A stretch of 64,000 nt of DNA from Ketobacter sp. (GCF_003671495.1 NZ_RCHN01000016.1:26519-90518), one strand, 5' to 3'. Positions 18,622 through 31,109 are shown, numbered from the stretch's first letter. Numbers and translations: made by a program. Notes: a model not told the origin generated them from the letters alone.

Positions 18622-19677
18622 TTAGTCTGTGTCTGTGTTCGATTGTGGGTGAATACGATTCAGGAACGCGTCAATGCGCTGATTCAGGTCCTCCGCTTCG
18701 TGGTGCAGCCAGTGGCTGCCGCTGGGGTAGGTCACCAGCTCCAGATCAGGCACCAGGTCTTCGATGCCGTTGAGCGTGTCCGGAGCAAAGTAAGGATCGG
18801 CCAGACCCCACAGAAACAGAGTGGGCCGCTTCACTGAATAAATCTTGCGTTGGAACGGTGTCAGTTCGGCCGGGTAGTCCTGCTCATTGGGTGGGTACGG
18901 CATGGCACGATAGTAGTGTTTCATGGTTTTCCAGCGCGCGGTGGGCACCCAGTTTTCCCACATCAAGCGCAGAATACGTTGGCCGGAATAGAAGCCACTC
19001 TCAAAAATAGAGAAGTCGCTGAAAATAATCTTGGAGAAGTTGAGTTGATCCTTAAGGCCGGTGCCCTGGGCGTAGTCGACATAGCGACTGCGGTGCGCCT
19101 GATCGCTGTTGGGGTCGAGCAAGGCCCGGCCGAACAGGTAAGGGTGGGGAACACTGAGTACCACCAGGCCATCAATGGCGTCCGGGTGCAGCATGCCCAT
19201 GATCCAGGCAATGGCGCCGCCAAAGTCATGACCCACCAGGGTGGCGCTGTCATAACCCAGGCAGCGGATCAGGGCGCGGATCTCCCAGCCGATTTCAATA
19301 AAGTCGTATTCTTCAATGGCGTCCGGGCTGGAGGAATAGTGATGGCCTTTCAGGTCGATGGCCACTGCGTGATGGCGTTCGCCGAAGTATTCCAGTTGTT
19401 GCTCCCAGGCGTAGGCGAATTCGGGAAAGCCATGCAGGAACAGAATAAGGTGGCGGGCGTTGTCCGGCTTTTTTTCGATGGCGTAGTAATCCCAGGTGTT
19501 ACCGTCGATGTCCTGGATGCTGATTATGGATTCTGCAAAACTGCGGTTCCATTGCCCCACCCATCCCTGTTCCAGTCGTTTTTGGTGGATGGCATCGGGG
19601 ATAAAAGCCGATTGATTGCAAGTGCCCGCCCAGGTGGGGGTGGACAGTAAAATACAGATCAGAAGTGTTGTACGCAT
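18622..19677 (-). CDS. exported alpha/beta hydrolase, epoxide hydrolase-like
   Basis: 351 aa with a signal peptide (TLLICILLSTPTWAGT). The fold motifs are those of epoxide hydrolases: oxyanion motif LFLHGFPEF, nucleophile elbow VGHDFGGA with Asp rather than Ser, acid region FLWGLADPYFAPD and catalytic His in GSHWLHHEAEDLN. This Asp-nucleophile signature separates it from esterases. A haloalkane dehalogenase is less likely given HGFPEF. The open frame extends upstream to 20076 across holA on the same strand; that is an artefact, and the ATG at 19677 gives the signal peptide. It lies 92 nt upstream of the kinase gene on the same strand. Confidence 0.85.
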   Translation of the reverse strand: MRTTLLICILLSTPTWAGTCNQSAFIPDAIHQKRLEQGWVGQWNRSFAESIISIQDIDGNTWDYYAIEKKPDNARHLILFLHGFPEFAYAWEQQLEYFGERHHAVAIDLKGHHYSSSPDAIEEYDFIEIGWEIRALIRCLGYDSATLVGHDFGGAIAWIMGMLHPDAIDGLVVLSVPHPYLFGRALLDPNSDQAHRSRYVDYAQGTGLKDQLNFSKIIFSDFSIFESGFYSGQRILRLMWENWVPTARWKTMKHYYRAMPYPPNEQDYPAELTPFQRKIYSVKRPTLFLWGLADPYFAPDTLNGIEDLVPDLELVTYPSGSHWLHHEAEDLNQRIDAFLNRIHPQSNTDTD

Positions 19678-19752
19678 CCTGGCGCCTGCCTTGTGTTCGG
19701 TGTATTCGAGGTGTTGGGTGTGCCGAAAGCAGGATGCAGGAATGTCAGATAC

Positions 19753-19774
19753 AGGAACATCCCCCGAATGGGGG
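19753..19774. other. small hairpin downstream of holA
   Basis: A CCCCC-GAAT-GGGGG stem lies in the 104-nt gap between holA and the hydrolase. On the minus strand it follows the holA stop but lacks a clear U-tract, so it may be a weak, Rho-assisted terminator. Confidence 0.35.
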
Positions 19775-19781
19775 AGTGGCT

Positions 19782-20812
19782 TCAGGCGATGGAGAGTTGC
19801 GTGGGGCGCACCCGGCCGGAGAGCCAGAGAATGATGGTGTTGAAGCCGTCCCAGGGATTGCCTTCTCCCATGCCTTTGATGGCTTGGTCGATGCGGGCGG
19901 CCTCCAGCAGGCAGTGACGGAACACGTTGCCGGACAAACGTTGCAGGGCGGATTGGAACATCGGTTTGCGGCTGTCCCAGATGCGGTACTCCTGCATCAC
20001 CCGTGCCGCAGCCATGCCGTTGCTGATGAGCTGGGCCATGCCGGCCAGGGCACGGATTTCCTTGCTGAAGGCCCATAGCAACACGGTGGGCTCGGTGCCA
20101 CCGGCTTTTAATTGGTTGAGCATTTTGATGGCGTGGGCATCGTTACCCTTCAAGGCTTCGTCCACCAGGTCGTACAGGTTGTAACGGGCGTGGTCCGCCA
20201 CGGACTCTTCAATGTCTGCCACGTCCAGTGGGCCTTTGCCCCGCAGCAGCACCAGCTTTTCCACTTCCTGTGAAGCCGCCAGCAGGTTGCCTTCCACCCG
20301 TTCCGCCAGCAGTTGCACGGCATCCCGGGTGGGCTCCAGTCCGGCGTTGCGCATGCGTTGGTGAATCCACTGGGGCAGCTGGTTAATATCAATGGGCCAC
20401 ACCTGAATCAGGGCGCCGGCCTGTTCGATTTTCTGGAACCATTTGGTGGCCTGGGTTTTCTTGTCCACCTTGGGAATGATCAGCAGCAGGACGTTGTCCG
20501 GATTGGGATTGTCGCAATAGGCCTGCAGGGTTTTCTTGGCGGCGTCATCAAATTTGGGTTTGTCGTGGCGCACTTCCAGGATTTTGCGATCACCGAACAG
20601 GGACATGCTGTTGCCGGCTTCCAACAGGTCGGACCAATTGAAGCCCGCTTCCACTGGAAACAGTTCCCGTTCGGTGAAACCCTGTTGACGGCAAGCCTTC
20701 CGAATGTGGTCTGCGGCTTCCTGCATCAACAGGGTTTCATCGCCGCTCAGGATATACACCGGCAAAGCCTGACCCTTGGCAAAATGCTCTTTCAACTGAT
20801 TGGGGCGCAGTT

Positions 20813-20816
<4 letters not shown>
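19782..20816 (-). CDS. holA: DNA polymerase III subunit delta
   Basis: Clamp-loader subunit that opens the beta sliding clamp. The 344 aa start MKLRPNQLKEHF, followed by the family's YILSGDETLLMQEAADHIR, LLEAGNSMSLFGDRKILEVR and PWDGFNTIILWLSG. Length fits HolA (343 aa in E. coli). It overlaps lptE by 4 nt (ATGA type), so translation is coupled in the leuS-lptE-holA operon that is conserved in gammaproteobacteria. Confidence 0.95.
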
Positions 20817-23907
<3,091 letters not shown>

Positions 23908-24163
23908 TCAAAGGGCCTGTGCAAGGACCATTAAAAGGCCATTAAGGATACCGCACCCGGTTGGCAACAGATAGGGGCGAGCCCGCTTTGGTGCCTCTGG
24001 CCGGGGAGGGTATGGCGATTCAGGGAATCGGGCAGGATACACCAAATGGCGCCGGGAAGACACGTCTGCGCGGTGGTGACGGGCCGGTGGCTGAGCTGGG
24101 TAAGGTAGCGCTTTGATTACCGCCCACCCCCCGATCCGCACATCTCTGACCAGAGGAGCGCTC

Positions 24164-25402
24164 ATGCAGGATAGGCCATTCGACATCATTCTCTGGGGCG
24201 CCACCGGCCATACGGGCCGTCCGGCGGCGTTGTACCTGCAGCGGCAGTATGGCCATCAGCTGCGTTGGGCCATCGCCGGCCGCGATCGGGCCCGGCTGGA
24301 GCGAGTCCGGGCCGAGACCGGCAACCCGGCGCTGCCAATTTTTATTGTGCCCGGCTCGGATCGGGCGGCGGCGGATCAGGTGGCCGCCCAAACCCGGGTG
24401 CTGGCCTCCACGGTGGCGCCGGCGGCACGATACGCCAGTGAGATGGTGGCAGCCTGTATTGCCCACGGCACCCATATGGCGGATCTGTGTGGCGAGCTGC
24501 ACTGGCTGCGGCACATGATGGACACCCACGACCCGGCGGCCCAGGCCGGCAACGTCAAAATCGTCAATTGCTGTGGATTGGATTCCATCCCGTCGGAATA
24601 CCTGGTGCATCGGATGCAGCAGGGGGCGCTGGCCCAGTATGGCGAGTACTGCACTCACATCACCAACTGTTTCAGCCACGGCCATATCGCGGTGAGCGGG
24701 GGCAGTTTTGCCAGTGGTAAAGGGGTGATGGAGGCGGTGGCCAGTGATCCTGCCATGGCGGACATGATCGCCAACCCCTACAGCCTGAACCCTCCGGACC
24801 AGCTGCAGGGCCCCCACTGCCCGGATCTGGGGCAGGTACAGTTTGATGCGGACTTCGGTCAGTGGGTGATGCCTTTTCCCCTGGGTCAGATCAATGCGCG
24901 AGTGGTGCGGCGCAGCCACGCCCTGTTGGGGTATCCGTGGGGGGATCAGTTCACGTATCGGGAGGCCAAGCTGGCGGGTCGTGGCCCCCTGAAGCGCTTG
25001 CAGGCGGAGTTGGAAACTCGCCTCACCCGTTTGTTTGTGGAGGCGGACCCCCGTTCCCGCAGCGGGCGCTTTCTGCACAGCCTGGGGCCGAAGGAGGGCA
25101 GCGGGCCCACGGATCGGCAAATTGCCCGCAACGGCCCCTGCGGGTTCAAAGCGGTGGGGGTGACAGCGTCTGGCAAAAAACTGAAAGGCTGGATGCATAC
25201 CCATTGGGACCCCGGCCACGGGGGCACGGCGGCCATGCTGGTGGATGCGGCCTATTGCCTGGCCCGGCGCCAGGATGAGATCGAGGCGGAAACCGGCCGC
25301 AGCGGTGGGTTCCTGACCCCCTACCTGGCCATGGGCGAGGTGTTACGGGAGCAATTGCAGGCCAATGCCGGCATTCACTGGGGCTTGGAGTCGACGGTGT
25401 AA
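24164..25402 (+). CDS. saccharopine dehydrogenase-like / trans-acting enoyl reductase family protein
   Basis: 412 aa. An N-terminal Rossmann fold carries IILWGATGHTGRPAALYL (G-x-x-G-x-x-G at residues 12-18) and AIAGRDRARLE, which suits NADP(H). The middle part (YASEMVAACIAHGTHMADLCGE, NCCGLDSIPSEY) matches the family that includes mycobacterial trans-acting enoyl reductase and human SCCPDH-like proteins, not the lysine-pathway enzyme. Substrate unknown; relatives act on lipid chains. The ATG at 24164 follows AGAGGAG by 5 nt, so an upstream in-frame start at 24113 is rejected. Its end overlaps the convergent TetR gene by 28 nt. Confidence 0.82.
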   Translation: MQDRPFDIILWGATGHTGRPAALYLQRQYGHQLRWAIAGRDRARLERVRAETGNPALPIFIVPGSDRAAADQVAAQTRVLASTVAPAARYASEMVAACIAHGTHMADLCGELHWLRHMMDTHDPAAQAGNVKIVNCCGLDSIPSEYLVHRMQQGALAQYGEYCTHITNCFSHGHIAVSGGSFASGKGVMEAVASDPAMADMIANPYSLNPPDQLQGPHCPDLGQVQFDADFGQWVMPFPLGQINARVVRRSHALLGYPWGDQFTYREAKLAGRGPLKRLQAELETRLTRLFVEADPRSRSGRFLHSLGPKEGSGPTDRQIARNGPCGFKAVGVTASGKKLKGWMHTHWDPGHGGTAAMLVDAAYCLARRQDEIEAETGRSGGFLTPYLAMGEVLREQLQANAGIHWGLESTV

Positions 25403-26040
25403 AAATAGCGCCGCATCAGGCACACCAGCTCCTCGACGATCTCTTCATCCCGATAATAGGGCACCGGTTCCAGCAGATGTTTCGACAACAGGGACGATCC
25501 CGCCGTAAAGGCCACGTACACCGCCCGGTCCAGGTCCGGCACCGTGAGCCGCTGCCGCTGGCGGCTCAGAAAGCGGTGCATGGCCTCCATCAGCCGGCGC
25601 TCAAATTCACGCCCTTCCGGCAGGGTCGAGAGGATGTACTGACTCTTCAGCAGTTCCGCCATCACGCCGCCACTTTGACGAAAATACTGAATGCCCAGGG
25701 TGGCCCAAAGGCGGGTGGATTCCTCCACTGACACATCGCCCAATTGTTCCAGCAAATCGTTCAGGCGCCGGGTCATCTCATTGAGATGGGTCTGAATCAG
25801 TGCACTCAACAGCGCCTGTTTGTTGGGAAAATACTGGTACAGGGTGGCGATGTTGCAATTGGCGCGCTCAGCCACCTTGTTGGTGGTGAGGGCCTCGAGC
25901 CCGGACTCGATCACCAGTTCGCCGGTGGCGGCGATGATGCGTTGCACCGTCTGCTTGGCCCGGGGCTGTTTGGGCTGCTTGCTCAGGGTGCTGAGAGGGG
26001 TTGTGAGTAGGCTACTCAGGGGTGGAATGCTGTCCGTCAT
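25375..26040 (-). CDS. TetR-family transcriptional regulator
   Basis: 221 aa. The N-terminal HTH (residues ~30-80) shows AKQTVQRIIAATGELVIESGLEALTTNKVAERANCNIATLYQYFPNKQALLSAL in outline, the standard TetR signature, after a 25-residue Ser/Pro/Leu-rich extension. The C-terminal ligand domain is generic. It is divergent from the DUF2236 oxygenase gene at 26202, and a perfect 16-bp palindrome lies 31 nt upstream of its start. Self-repression and control of the oxygenase are therefore likely. Confidence 0.92.
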   Translation of the reverse strand: MTDSIPPLSSLLTTPLSTLSKQPKQPRAKQTVQRIIAATGELVIESGLEALTTNKVAERANCNIATLYQYFPNKQALLSALIQTHLNEMTRRLNDLLEQLGDVSVEESTRLWATLGIQYFRQSGGVMAELLKSQYILSTLPEGREFERRLMEAMHRFLSRQRQRLTVPDLDRAVYVAFTAGSSLLSKHLLEPVPYYRDEEIVEELVCLMRRYFYTVDSKPQ

Positions 26041-26058
26041 CAGTTGTCAGCCATGAAA

Positions 26059-26086
26059 ACCAAGTACTAACCAAGTAATTACTTGG
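26059..26086. promoter_or_regulatory. candidate TetR operator (palindrome plus extra half-site)
   Basis: CCAAGTAATTACTTGG at 26071-26086 is a perfect 16-bp palindrome. A further copy of the half-site ACCAAGTA lies at 26059-26066, 11 bp from the next (26070-26077). Location between the divergent TetR and oxygenase genes supports an operator role. Confidence 0.75.
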
Positions 26087-26201
26087 ATTATGCTCAAGGC
26101 TCAGGCAAATGCCAACCCGTGTGACGATTTCGGTCCTATCTTCTGGATTCACCGTATCCAGACTGACCCATTTAAGGACCTAATAATTTCAGGAGCCATC
26201 C

Positions 26202-27305
26202 ATGACTGCCCAACTGCCCGTAAATCTGATGTGGAAGCAAAAATACTCTGACGAGGTGATGGATCGCATGCGCTATACCTGCGACCCGCTGGCGGATGCG
26301 GTGGCGGCCCGGATCGAGCGCGGACGCCCCTCCCAGATGATCGATGAGGTGTTGCGCCGGGCACGTACAGAAGGCGGGGACTTCGCCGCCTATGTGGAGC
26401 ATATGAACAGTGTGCCGGACTGGGTGGATTGGGAGCAGATCGAGCACGCCCGCCAGGTGCTGCTGGCCTTTGCCGGCGTGCGCGGCATCGCCCTGCTGGT
26501 GAGCAGTCTGGTGGAGGGCTATTCCCTTAGCAAGGCCGCTCATGTGCTGGTGGCCACCGGGCGTTTGCATCAGGACGTGTTGCGGCGCATTTATGAAACC
26601 GGGCAAATGACCCACAACATGCTGGTGCCCGGCGGACTGCAGGTGGGTGGCCCCGGCCATCGCACAGTGATGGAAGTACGTTTGTTGCACGCCATGGTGC
26701 GCAAATACCTGAAACAGCGCGGATGGGAAACGGAACTGTACGACGAACCGGTGAACCAGGAGGACATGGCGTTCACCGTCATTGAATTCGATTATTTGTC
26801 CCTGCGGGGCATGGAGCGAATGGGGGCGCGCCTGAAAGAAGACGACAAAAAAGCGGTGCACCATTACTGGCGTTACGGCGCGCATTTGAATGGCGTCTGT
26901 GAGGAGATGCTGACGGATTCGCTGGAAGAGGAAATCTATCAATATGAACGCATCCGCGAACGCCAATACAGCCCCAATGAGGAAAGCCGCATGCTGGCCC
27001 AGGTGGTGATCAATGCACTGGCCGGGCAACCCACGTTTAACCTGCCGGAAGGGCTGCTCAATGAGCTGAGCCGTATGTGCCTGGGAAATGAACTGGCGGA
27101 TGTGTATGAACTGCCTCGGGACCGCAAGTGGCACAAAGCGGCCCTGGCCTACAAGCTGGCCAACAAGGCGGGCACCTTTGCCCACTATCATATCCCCGGT
27201 GCGGATCGGCTCAGTGCACGGTACAACTACCGCAATCTGCGCCAGTCGCTGATGGATAATTTGCCCGCCGATCCGGAAAAAAGGGCGTTTCGGAATATTG
27301 CGTGA
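26202..27305 (+). CDS. oxygenase MpaB / DUF2236 family protein (first copy)
   Basis: 367 aa, cytoplasmic by sequence. It belongs to the DUF2236 family, related to latex-clearing protein Lcp and fungal MpaB, which are b-type heme enzymes cleaving isoprenoid double bonds. The heme-site residues of Lcp can be placed: Arg129 and Thr133 in RRIYETGQM (Arg-x3-Thr) and His163 in VRLLHAMVRK as the likely axial ligand. HNMLVPGGLQVGGPGHRTVMEVR in outline matches the segment between them. No signal peptide, unlike Lcp. It is divergent from a TetR gene. Substrate unknown; an unsaturated lipid or isoprenoid is a guess from the family. Confidence 0.85.
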   Translation: MTAQLPVNLMWKQKYSDEVMDRMRYTCDPLADAVAARIERGRPSQMIDEVLRRARTEGGDFAAYVEHMNSVPDWVDWEQIEHARQVLLAFAGVRGIALLVSSLVEGYSLSKAAHVLVATGRLHQDVLRRIYETGQMTHNMLVPGGLQVGGPGHRTVMEVRLLHAMVRKYLKQRGWETELYDEPVNQEDMAFTVIEFDYLSLRGMERMGARLKEDDKKAVHHYWRYGAHLNGVCEEMLTDSLEEEIYQYERIRERQYSPNEESRMLAQVVINALAGQPTFNLPEGLLNELSRMCLGNELADVYELPRDRKWHKAALAYKLANKAGTFAHYHIPGADRLSARYNYRNLRQSLMDNLPADPEKRAFRNIA

Positions 27306-27523
27306 GGGGGGATTCGGACTTCTGTAATTAGATCTCAAGATTCGTATATAAACTGATATGATGCGGCTCACCAGTGAACTCCATTGGATAGTTCAAGGCG
27401 CGTGATGTGATATATGGGAAATGTATACGAAAAACCAGAGTCTGAGTTGGCATATGGCACTGGTGATTACGTACCCATTGCTCACTGACTTTATGAAAGA
27501 ACGCGCTGTCGGTCAGAGATGAG
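27306..27523. other. gene-free stretch after the first DUF2236 gene
   Basis: About 220 nt between convergent genes. It is more A+T-rich than its surroundings. A 69-codon minus-strand frame (27328-27537) is open but has no recognisable domain and no Shine-Dalgarno I trust, and it overlaps the terminator below, so I do not call it. Confidence 0.4.
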
Positions 27524-27560
27524 AAAAAAAGAGCCATGCAGCATTTCGCTGATGGCTCTG
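27524..27560 (-). terminator. intrinsic terminator of the SDR-P450-DUF2236 operon
   Basis: Read on the minus strand, AGAGCCAT (27559-27552) pairs with ATGGCTCT (27537-27530), with an inner CAGC/GCTG stem, then T7. It lies 46 nt after the SDR stop and marks the 3' end of the three-gene minus-strand operon. Confidence 0.9.
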
Positions 27561-27605
27561 TAAAATGTACACGAAGGGTACAAGAGAGAAAATTTCTATA
27601 CGCGT

Positions 27606-28472
27606 CTATACGCGATAGAAGAGTCGGCCCACTGAATTCAAAGCCCAGGGGGTGAGGCTTATTTTGATGGAGCGGTTGAACAGGCGATCCGGTAGCAGGC
27701 GACGGGCCAGCAGGAAGGCTTTGGCGTCAGTGCCGGAGGCATAGCGCAATTTGTTGCTGCCATCGGTGGCGGCCTGGTACACCACCTTGGCGGCGTCTGC
27801 ACTGGTGGAGCCGGCCGGTCCGATGGAATCCATGATGTCGAAGACTTCCTTGGTATACGCGTCATAGTCTTTCACACCGGTACCATTATCCCGATCACTG
27901 GAGCGGCCGAAGAAATTGGTGTTCGTGGCGCCGGGTTCGATCAGCTTCACCTTGATGTTGTAGTGTTCCAGTTCGTAGATCAGGGTTTCGGTGAAGCCTT
28001 CCACGGCGAACTTGCTGGAGTTGTACACGCTGTACAGGGGCAATGGGAAGCGCCCGGCCATGCTGGCCACGTTGATCAATACGCCTGAGTTGCGGCTGCG
28101 GAAATGAGGCAGCACGGCCCGGCAGACTTCCATCAAGCCGAATACATTGGTTTCAAACTGGCGCCGGATCTGGTCGGCGTCCAATGTTTCGAAGGCGCCC
28201 ATCAAGGCATAGCCCGCATTGTTGACCAGGACGTCGATGTAGCCAAATTGATCCAATGCCGTTTGCACAGCGGCTTCTATTGAGGCGGTGTCGTTCACAT
28301 CCAGCTTGGGGCAGATGACGTTTTCCAGCTGGGTCAGCTCCTGCTCCGCATCCGGGTTACGCATGGTGGCCACCACATTCCAGCCTTTGCTTTGGAACAG
28401 TTTGGCAGCCTCGCGGCCGATGCCGGAGGAACAGCCGGTGATGAAGATGGTTTTGTGTATGGGCGTGGTCAT
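27606..28472 (-). CDS. short-chain dehydrogenase/reductase (SDR)
   Basis: 288 aa, classical SDR fold. Cofactor motif TGCSSGIG at residues 12-19, NNAG at 84-87, and the catalytic tetrad Asn109, Ser137, Tyr150, Lys154 are all intact. The Arg38 after the second strand suggests NADP(H) preference. The C-terminal region (YQAATDGSNKLRYASG, ARRLLPDRLFNRSIK) resembles the group of retinol or hydroxysteroid-type SDRs. Last gene of the operon with the P450 and second DUF2236 protein; it may oxidise an alcohol made by the P450, which is inference from context. Confidence 0.92.
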   Translation of the reverse strand: MTTPIHKTIFITGCSSGIGREAAKLFQSKGWNVVATMRNPDAEQELTQLENVICPKLDVNDTASIEAAVQTALDQFGYIDVLVNNAGYALMGAFETLDADQIRRQFETNVFGLMEVCRAVLPHFRSRNSGVLINVASMAGRFPLPLYSVYNSSKFAVEGFTETLIYELEHYNIKVKLIEPGATNTNFFGRSSDRDNGTGVKDYDAYTKEVFDIMDSIGPAGSTSADAAKVVYQAATDGSNKLRYASGTDAKAFLLARRLLPDRLFNRSIKISLTPWALNSVGRLFYRV

Positions 28473-28484
28473 ATGAATTCCTTA

Positions 28485-29840
28485 CTACAGGCGAATCAGT
28501 TTTACCGGCAATCCGTCGGCGGGATTGGGTAAGGTGGTAAAGTTAATCGGCATGGTGTAATTGGCCGGTACTTCCCAGCGGAAATTCAACAGAATCTGGT
28601 GCATCACGGTTTTGATCTGCAGCTCGGCAAAGTGCAGGCCAATGCATTTGTGGGCACCGCCACCGAAGGGAATGAACTGGTAGGGATGTTGCTCCTTGCG
28701 GGCTTCGGCATTGAAACGCTCGGGATCAAATCGCTCCGCGTCCGGCCAGTGCTGTTCCATATGATGGGTCACAAAGGGGCTGACGATGATAAAGGTGCCC
28801 GCCGGAATGGTGTGGCCGTTGAACTCAACATCTTTCACAGTGCGCCGCGGAATGCCGTGCACAGGTGGGATCAGGCGCAAGGCTTCCTTCATCACCATTT
28901 CAATACCGGTGAGCCGGTCCAGGTCTTCATAGCCCACGGTGGGTTTACCGAATGCCTGCGACTCCTGGCGCAGTTTCTGCTGCCACTGTGGATTCTTGGC
29001 CAGGTAGTAGAACATGGCACTCATGGTGAGTGTGGAGGTGTCGTGGGCGGCCATCATCAGGAAGATCATGTGATTGACCACGTCCTCGTCGCTGAAACGC
29101 TGGCCGTTCTCATCCTCAGCCAGGCACAGCTGGCTGAACAGGTCAGGCCCCGGGTTACGACGTCGTTCTGCAACCCGAGACCCGAAAAACGCTTCCAGTT
29201 TTTGACGCGCTTTCAAGCCTCGTGACCAGCGGCCACCGGGCACCGGATAGCGAATCAGGGCGGTGCCCGCCAGCACGCAATCCACGAACGCTTTATTGAT
29301 CTCGTCGGCCTCTGGTCCCAGCTTTTCCCCCATGAACACCTCTGTGGCGATGTCCAGGGTCAATTGTTTGATGGCGGGCAGCACTTTGAAATTTTTTCGC
29401 ACTTTGCTGTAACACCAGCGCCCCAGGTCGTATTCGATGACCGGGTTCATGCGATCCACATACTGCATCAAGGCCTGCTTTTTGAAGGCTGCCTGCATGA
29501 TGCCGCGATGGAATTTGTGTTCGTCGAAGTCCAGCAGCATGATGCCGCGCTTGAAGAACTGGCCGATGAAGAAATCCCAACCCTTGGAATTGGAGAAGGC
29601 CTTGTCGCGATCCAGCAACACCAGTTTGTTGGCTTCCGGGCCTACCAGGACCACGGCCGTCATGCCGAAAATCGAAAGCCAGAATACCGGGCCGTGCTTG
29701 CCTTCAAAGCGCAGGGCGGTTTCCACCGGTCGGTATAAAAAATCCAGGCTGTGGCCCAACAGGGGCAGGCCTTTTTCGCCAGGCAGGGTCTGTTTCAGGT
29801 GCAGCCCGGCTCGTTGTTCGTGTATCAGGTCCATTATCAT
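28485..29840 (-). CDS. cytochrome P450
   Basis: 451 aa. Heme-binding loop FGGGAHKCIG with proximal Cys399, I-helix MMAAHDTST (residues 262-270, the acid-threonine pair Asp267/Thr268), and ExxR at Glu319-Arg322 are all present. The overall look (LPGEKGLPLLGHSLDFL at the N-terminus, no membrane anchor) is close to the CYP120/CYP26/CYP51-like branch rather than the CYP153 alkane hydroxylases. No ferredoxin or reductase gene is nearby, so electrons must come from elsewhere. Sits 12 nt upstream of the SDR gene, hence same transcript. Start could be the ATG at 29840 or the one two codons later. Confidence 0.95.
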   Translation of the reverse strand: MIMDLIHEQRAGLHLKQTLPGEKGLPLLGHSLDFLYRPVETALRFEGKHGPVFWLSIFGMTAVVLVGPEANKLVLLDRDKAFSNSKGWDFFIGQFFKRGIMLLDFDEHKFHRGIMQAAFKKQALMQYVDRMNPVIEYDLGRWCYSKVRKNFKVLPAIKQLTLDIATEVFMGEKLGPEADEINKAFVDCVLAGTALIRYPVPGGRWSRGLKARQKLEAFFGSRVAERRRNPGPDLFSQLCLAEDENGQRFSDEDVVNHMIFLMMAAHDTSTLTMSAMFYYLAKNPQWQQKLRQESQAFGKPTVGYEDLDRLTGIEMVMKEALRLIPPVHGIPRRTVKDVEFNGHTIPAGTFIIVSPFVTHHMEQHWPDAERFDPERFNAEARKEQHPYQFIPFGGGAHKCIGLHFAELQIKTVMHQILLNFRWEVPANYTMPINFTTLPNPADGLPVKLIRL

Positions 29841-29885
29841 TTTTATTTACCCTACCTAATGATTCCTATGCAGCTCTCTCTTGGG

Positions 29886-31109
29886 TTAAACGTGCGCAGG
29901 ATGATCCGTATCCGGGTTGATAATGGCGTGTTCCTTTTCGCCAAACATAGACGCCAACATATCCATCTGAGCCTGGCGGCCCAGCTTCTGCTGGCGCTTG
30001 CGTTGCCCCGGCAGGAAATGTTCAGCGGTATATAGCAAGGCTCTGGGCGCGTTGGAAACCAGGGGATACCAGGGCAGGCCCAGGTCCTCAAAGCCCAGCT
30101 TGGCCATTTTGTCCTTGCCCAGAAAATACTGGCTCATGCCCAGGTGCTGGTGATAGGACAGTTTGCGTTTCAGGTTCTGGAAACGGTGGTAGCTGCGCTC
30201 CAGGGGTTCTTCCGACAGGGACTTGGCCAACTCTTTGCTGGTGGCGTCCGGCAGGCTCTGGGTGGCGTAGGTGTGATTCAGCAACACCATACCTTCGGCT
30301 TCGGATTGCACCAGCCACTTTTCTTCCACCCCCATGATCCAGCAGGCGTAGGACCACAAATGGATGACCGCACGGGATTCCCGTGGCAACACTGGAATCC
30401 CCATCTTGCGCAGGCCCAGTATCATCACCACACTGAAGCCCAGATAGGTGGCCACCATGTCGATCTGGCTGAGGGGGCGCCCCCAGCGGGCGTGATCCCA
30501 ATCCGGATGTTTATCCAGGCCGCGGCGCACCAGGGAGTGCACCATGCGCACGTGCAGGGTGGATTTGTAGCCGGGGCCGAACGGGCGCATGCCGTTATGT
30601 TCGGTGCAGTCGATCCACCATTTGCCGGTTTCGGCGATGCGTTGCGCGGTGCCTTTGTTGAGGGCGCCGGTCATCACCAGGGATTGGTTGAAACCAGACA
30701 GCATGTAGCCGCCCATCAAGGCCAGATCCCTCAGTACATAGCCTGCGCTGATGCCGACACTGTGGATGAAGTCAACGCCTTCTTCGATCAGGTCGAAGTC
30801 GATCCACGCCGGCGGTGTGCTAAGGGTGTCAAAAAAGTCCAGCACCGCCTGGGGTGCATCGGTGAGATCCCCTTCAAAGGCTTTCTGGATCTGGGCACGG
30901 CGCTGTTTGGGGTTCTCCTCAAACATCCAGGTCACCAGGTCGTCCATAGGCTGATCGCCGTCCCACAGGGCGTCAGTCACAGCGCGATACTCATCCCGGC
31001 TGGGGGCCAGTTCACGCCCTAACAGGCGTTTCAGCCAGAAGGGGGTCTTTTTGCCGGTCTTCTCAAACGGGCGGGCGCGGGTCGGAATAATATGTTCGGC
31101 TTGGTTCAT
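29886..31109 (-). CDS. oxygenase MpaB / DUF2236 family protein (second copy)
   Basis: 407 aa; same family as the gene at 26202 but distant from it. Candidate heme-site residues are Arg157 and Thr161 (QRIAETGKWW) and His191 (VRMVHSLVRR). The 55-residue basic N-terminal part lacks a signal peptide. The frame allows an ATG at 31124, but GAGAG precedes the ATG at 31109 at a usable distance and nothing precedes the other. It heads the operon DUF2236-P450-SDR (gaps 45 and 12 nt), divergent from a TetR gene across an inverted repeat. Substrate not known. Confidence 0.84.
   Translation of the reverse strand: MNQAEHIIPTRARPFEKTGKKTPFWLKRLLGRELAPSRDEYRAVTDALWDGDQPMDDLVTWMFEENPKQRRAQIQKAFEGDLTDAPQAVLDFFDTLSTPPAWIDFDLIEEGVDFIHSVGISAGYVLRDLALMGGYMLSGFNQSLVMTGALNKGTAQRIAETGKWWIDCTEHNGMRPFGPGYKSTLHVRMVHSLVRRGLDKHPDWDHARWGRPLSQIDMVATYLGFSVVMILGLRKMGIPVLPRESRAVIHLWSYACWIMGVEEKWLVQSEAEGMVLLNHTYATQSLPDATSKELAKSLSEEPLERSYHRFQNLKRKLSYHQHLGMSQYFLGKDKMAKLGFEDLGLPWYPLVSNAPRALLYTAEHFLPGQRKRQQKLGRQAQMDMLASMFGEKEHAIINPDTDHPAHV

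Noticed and set aside
19678..20076. N-terminal extension of the epoxide hydrolase-like protein
   Set aside because: It is a shadow frame of holA; the signal peptide begins at the ATG at 19677.
27328..27537. 69-codon minus-strand frame after the first DUF2236 gene
   Set aside because: No domain, no ribosome-binding site, and its 5' end lies inside the operon terminator.
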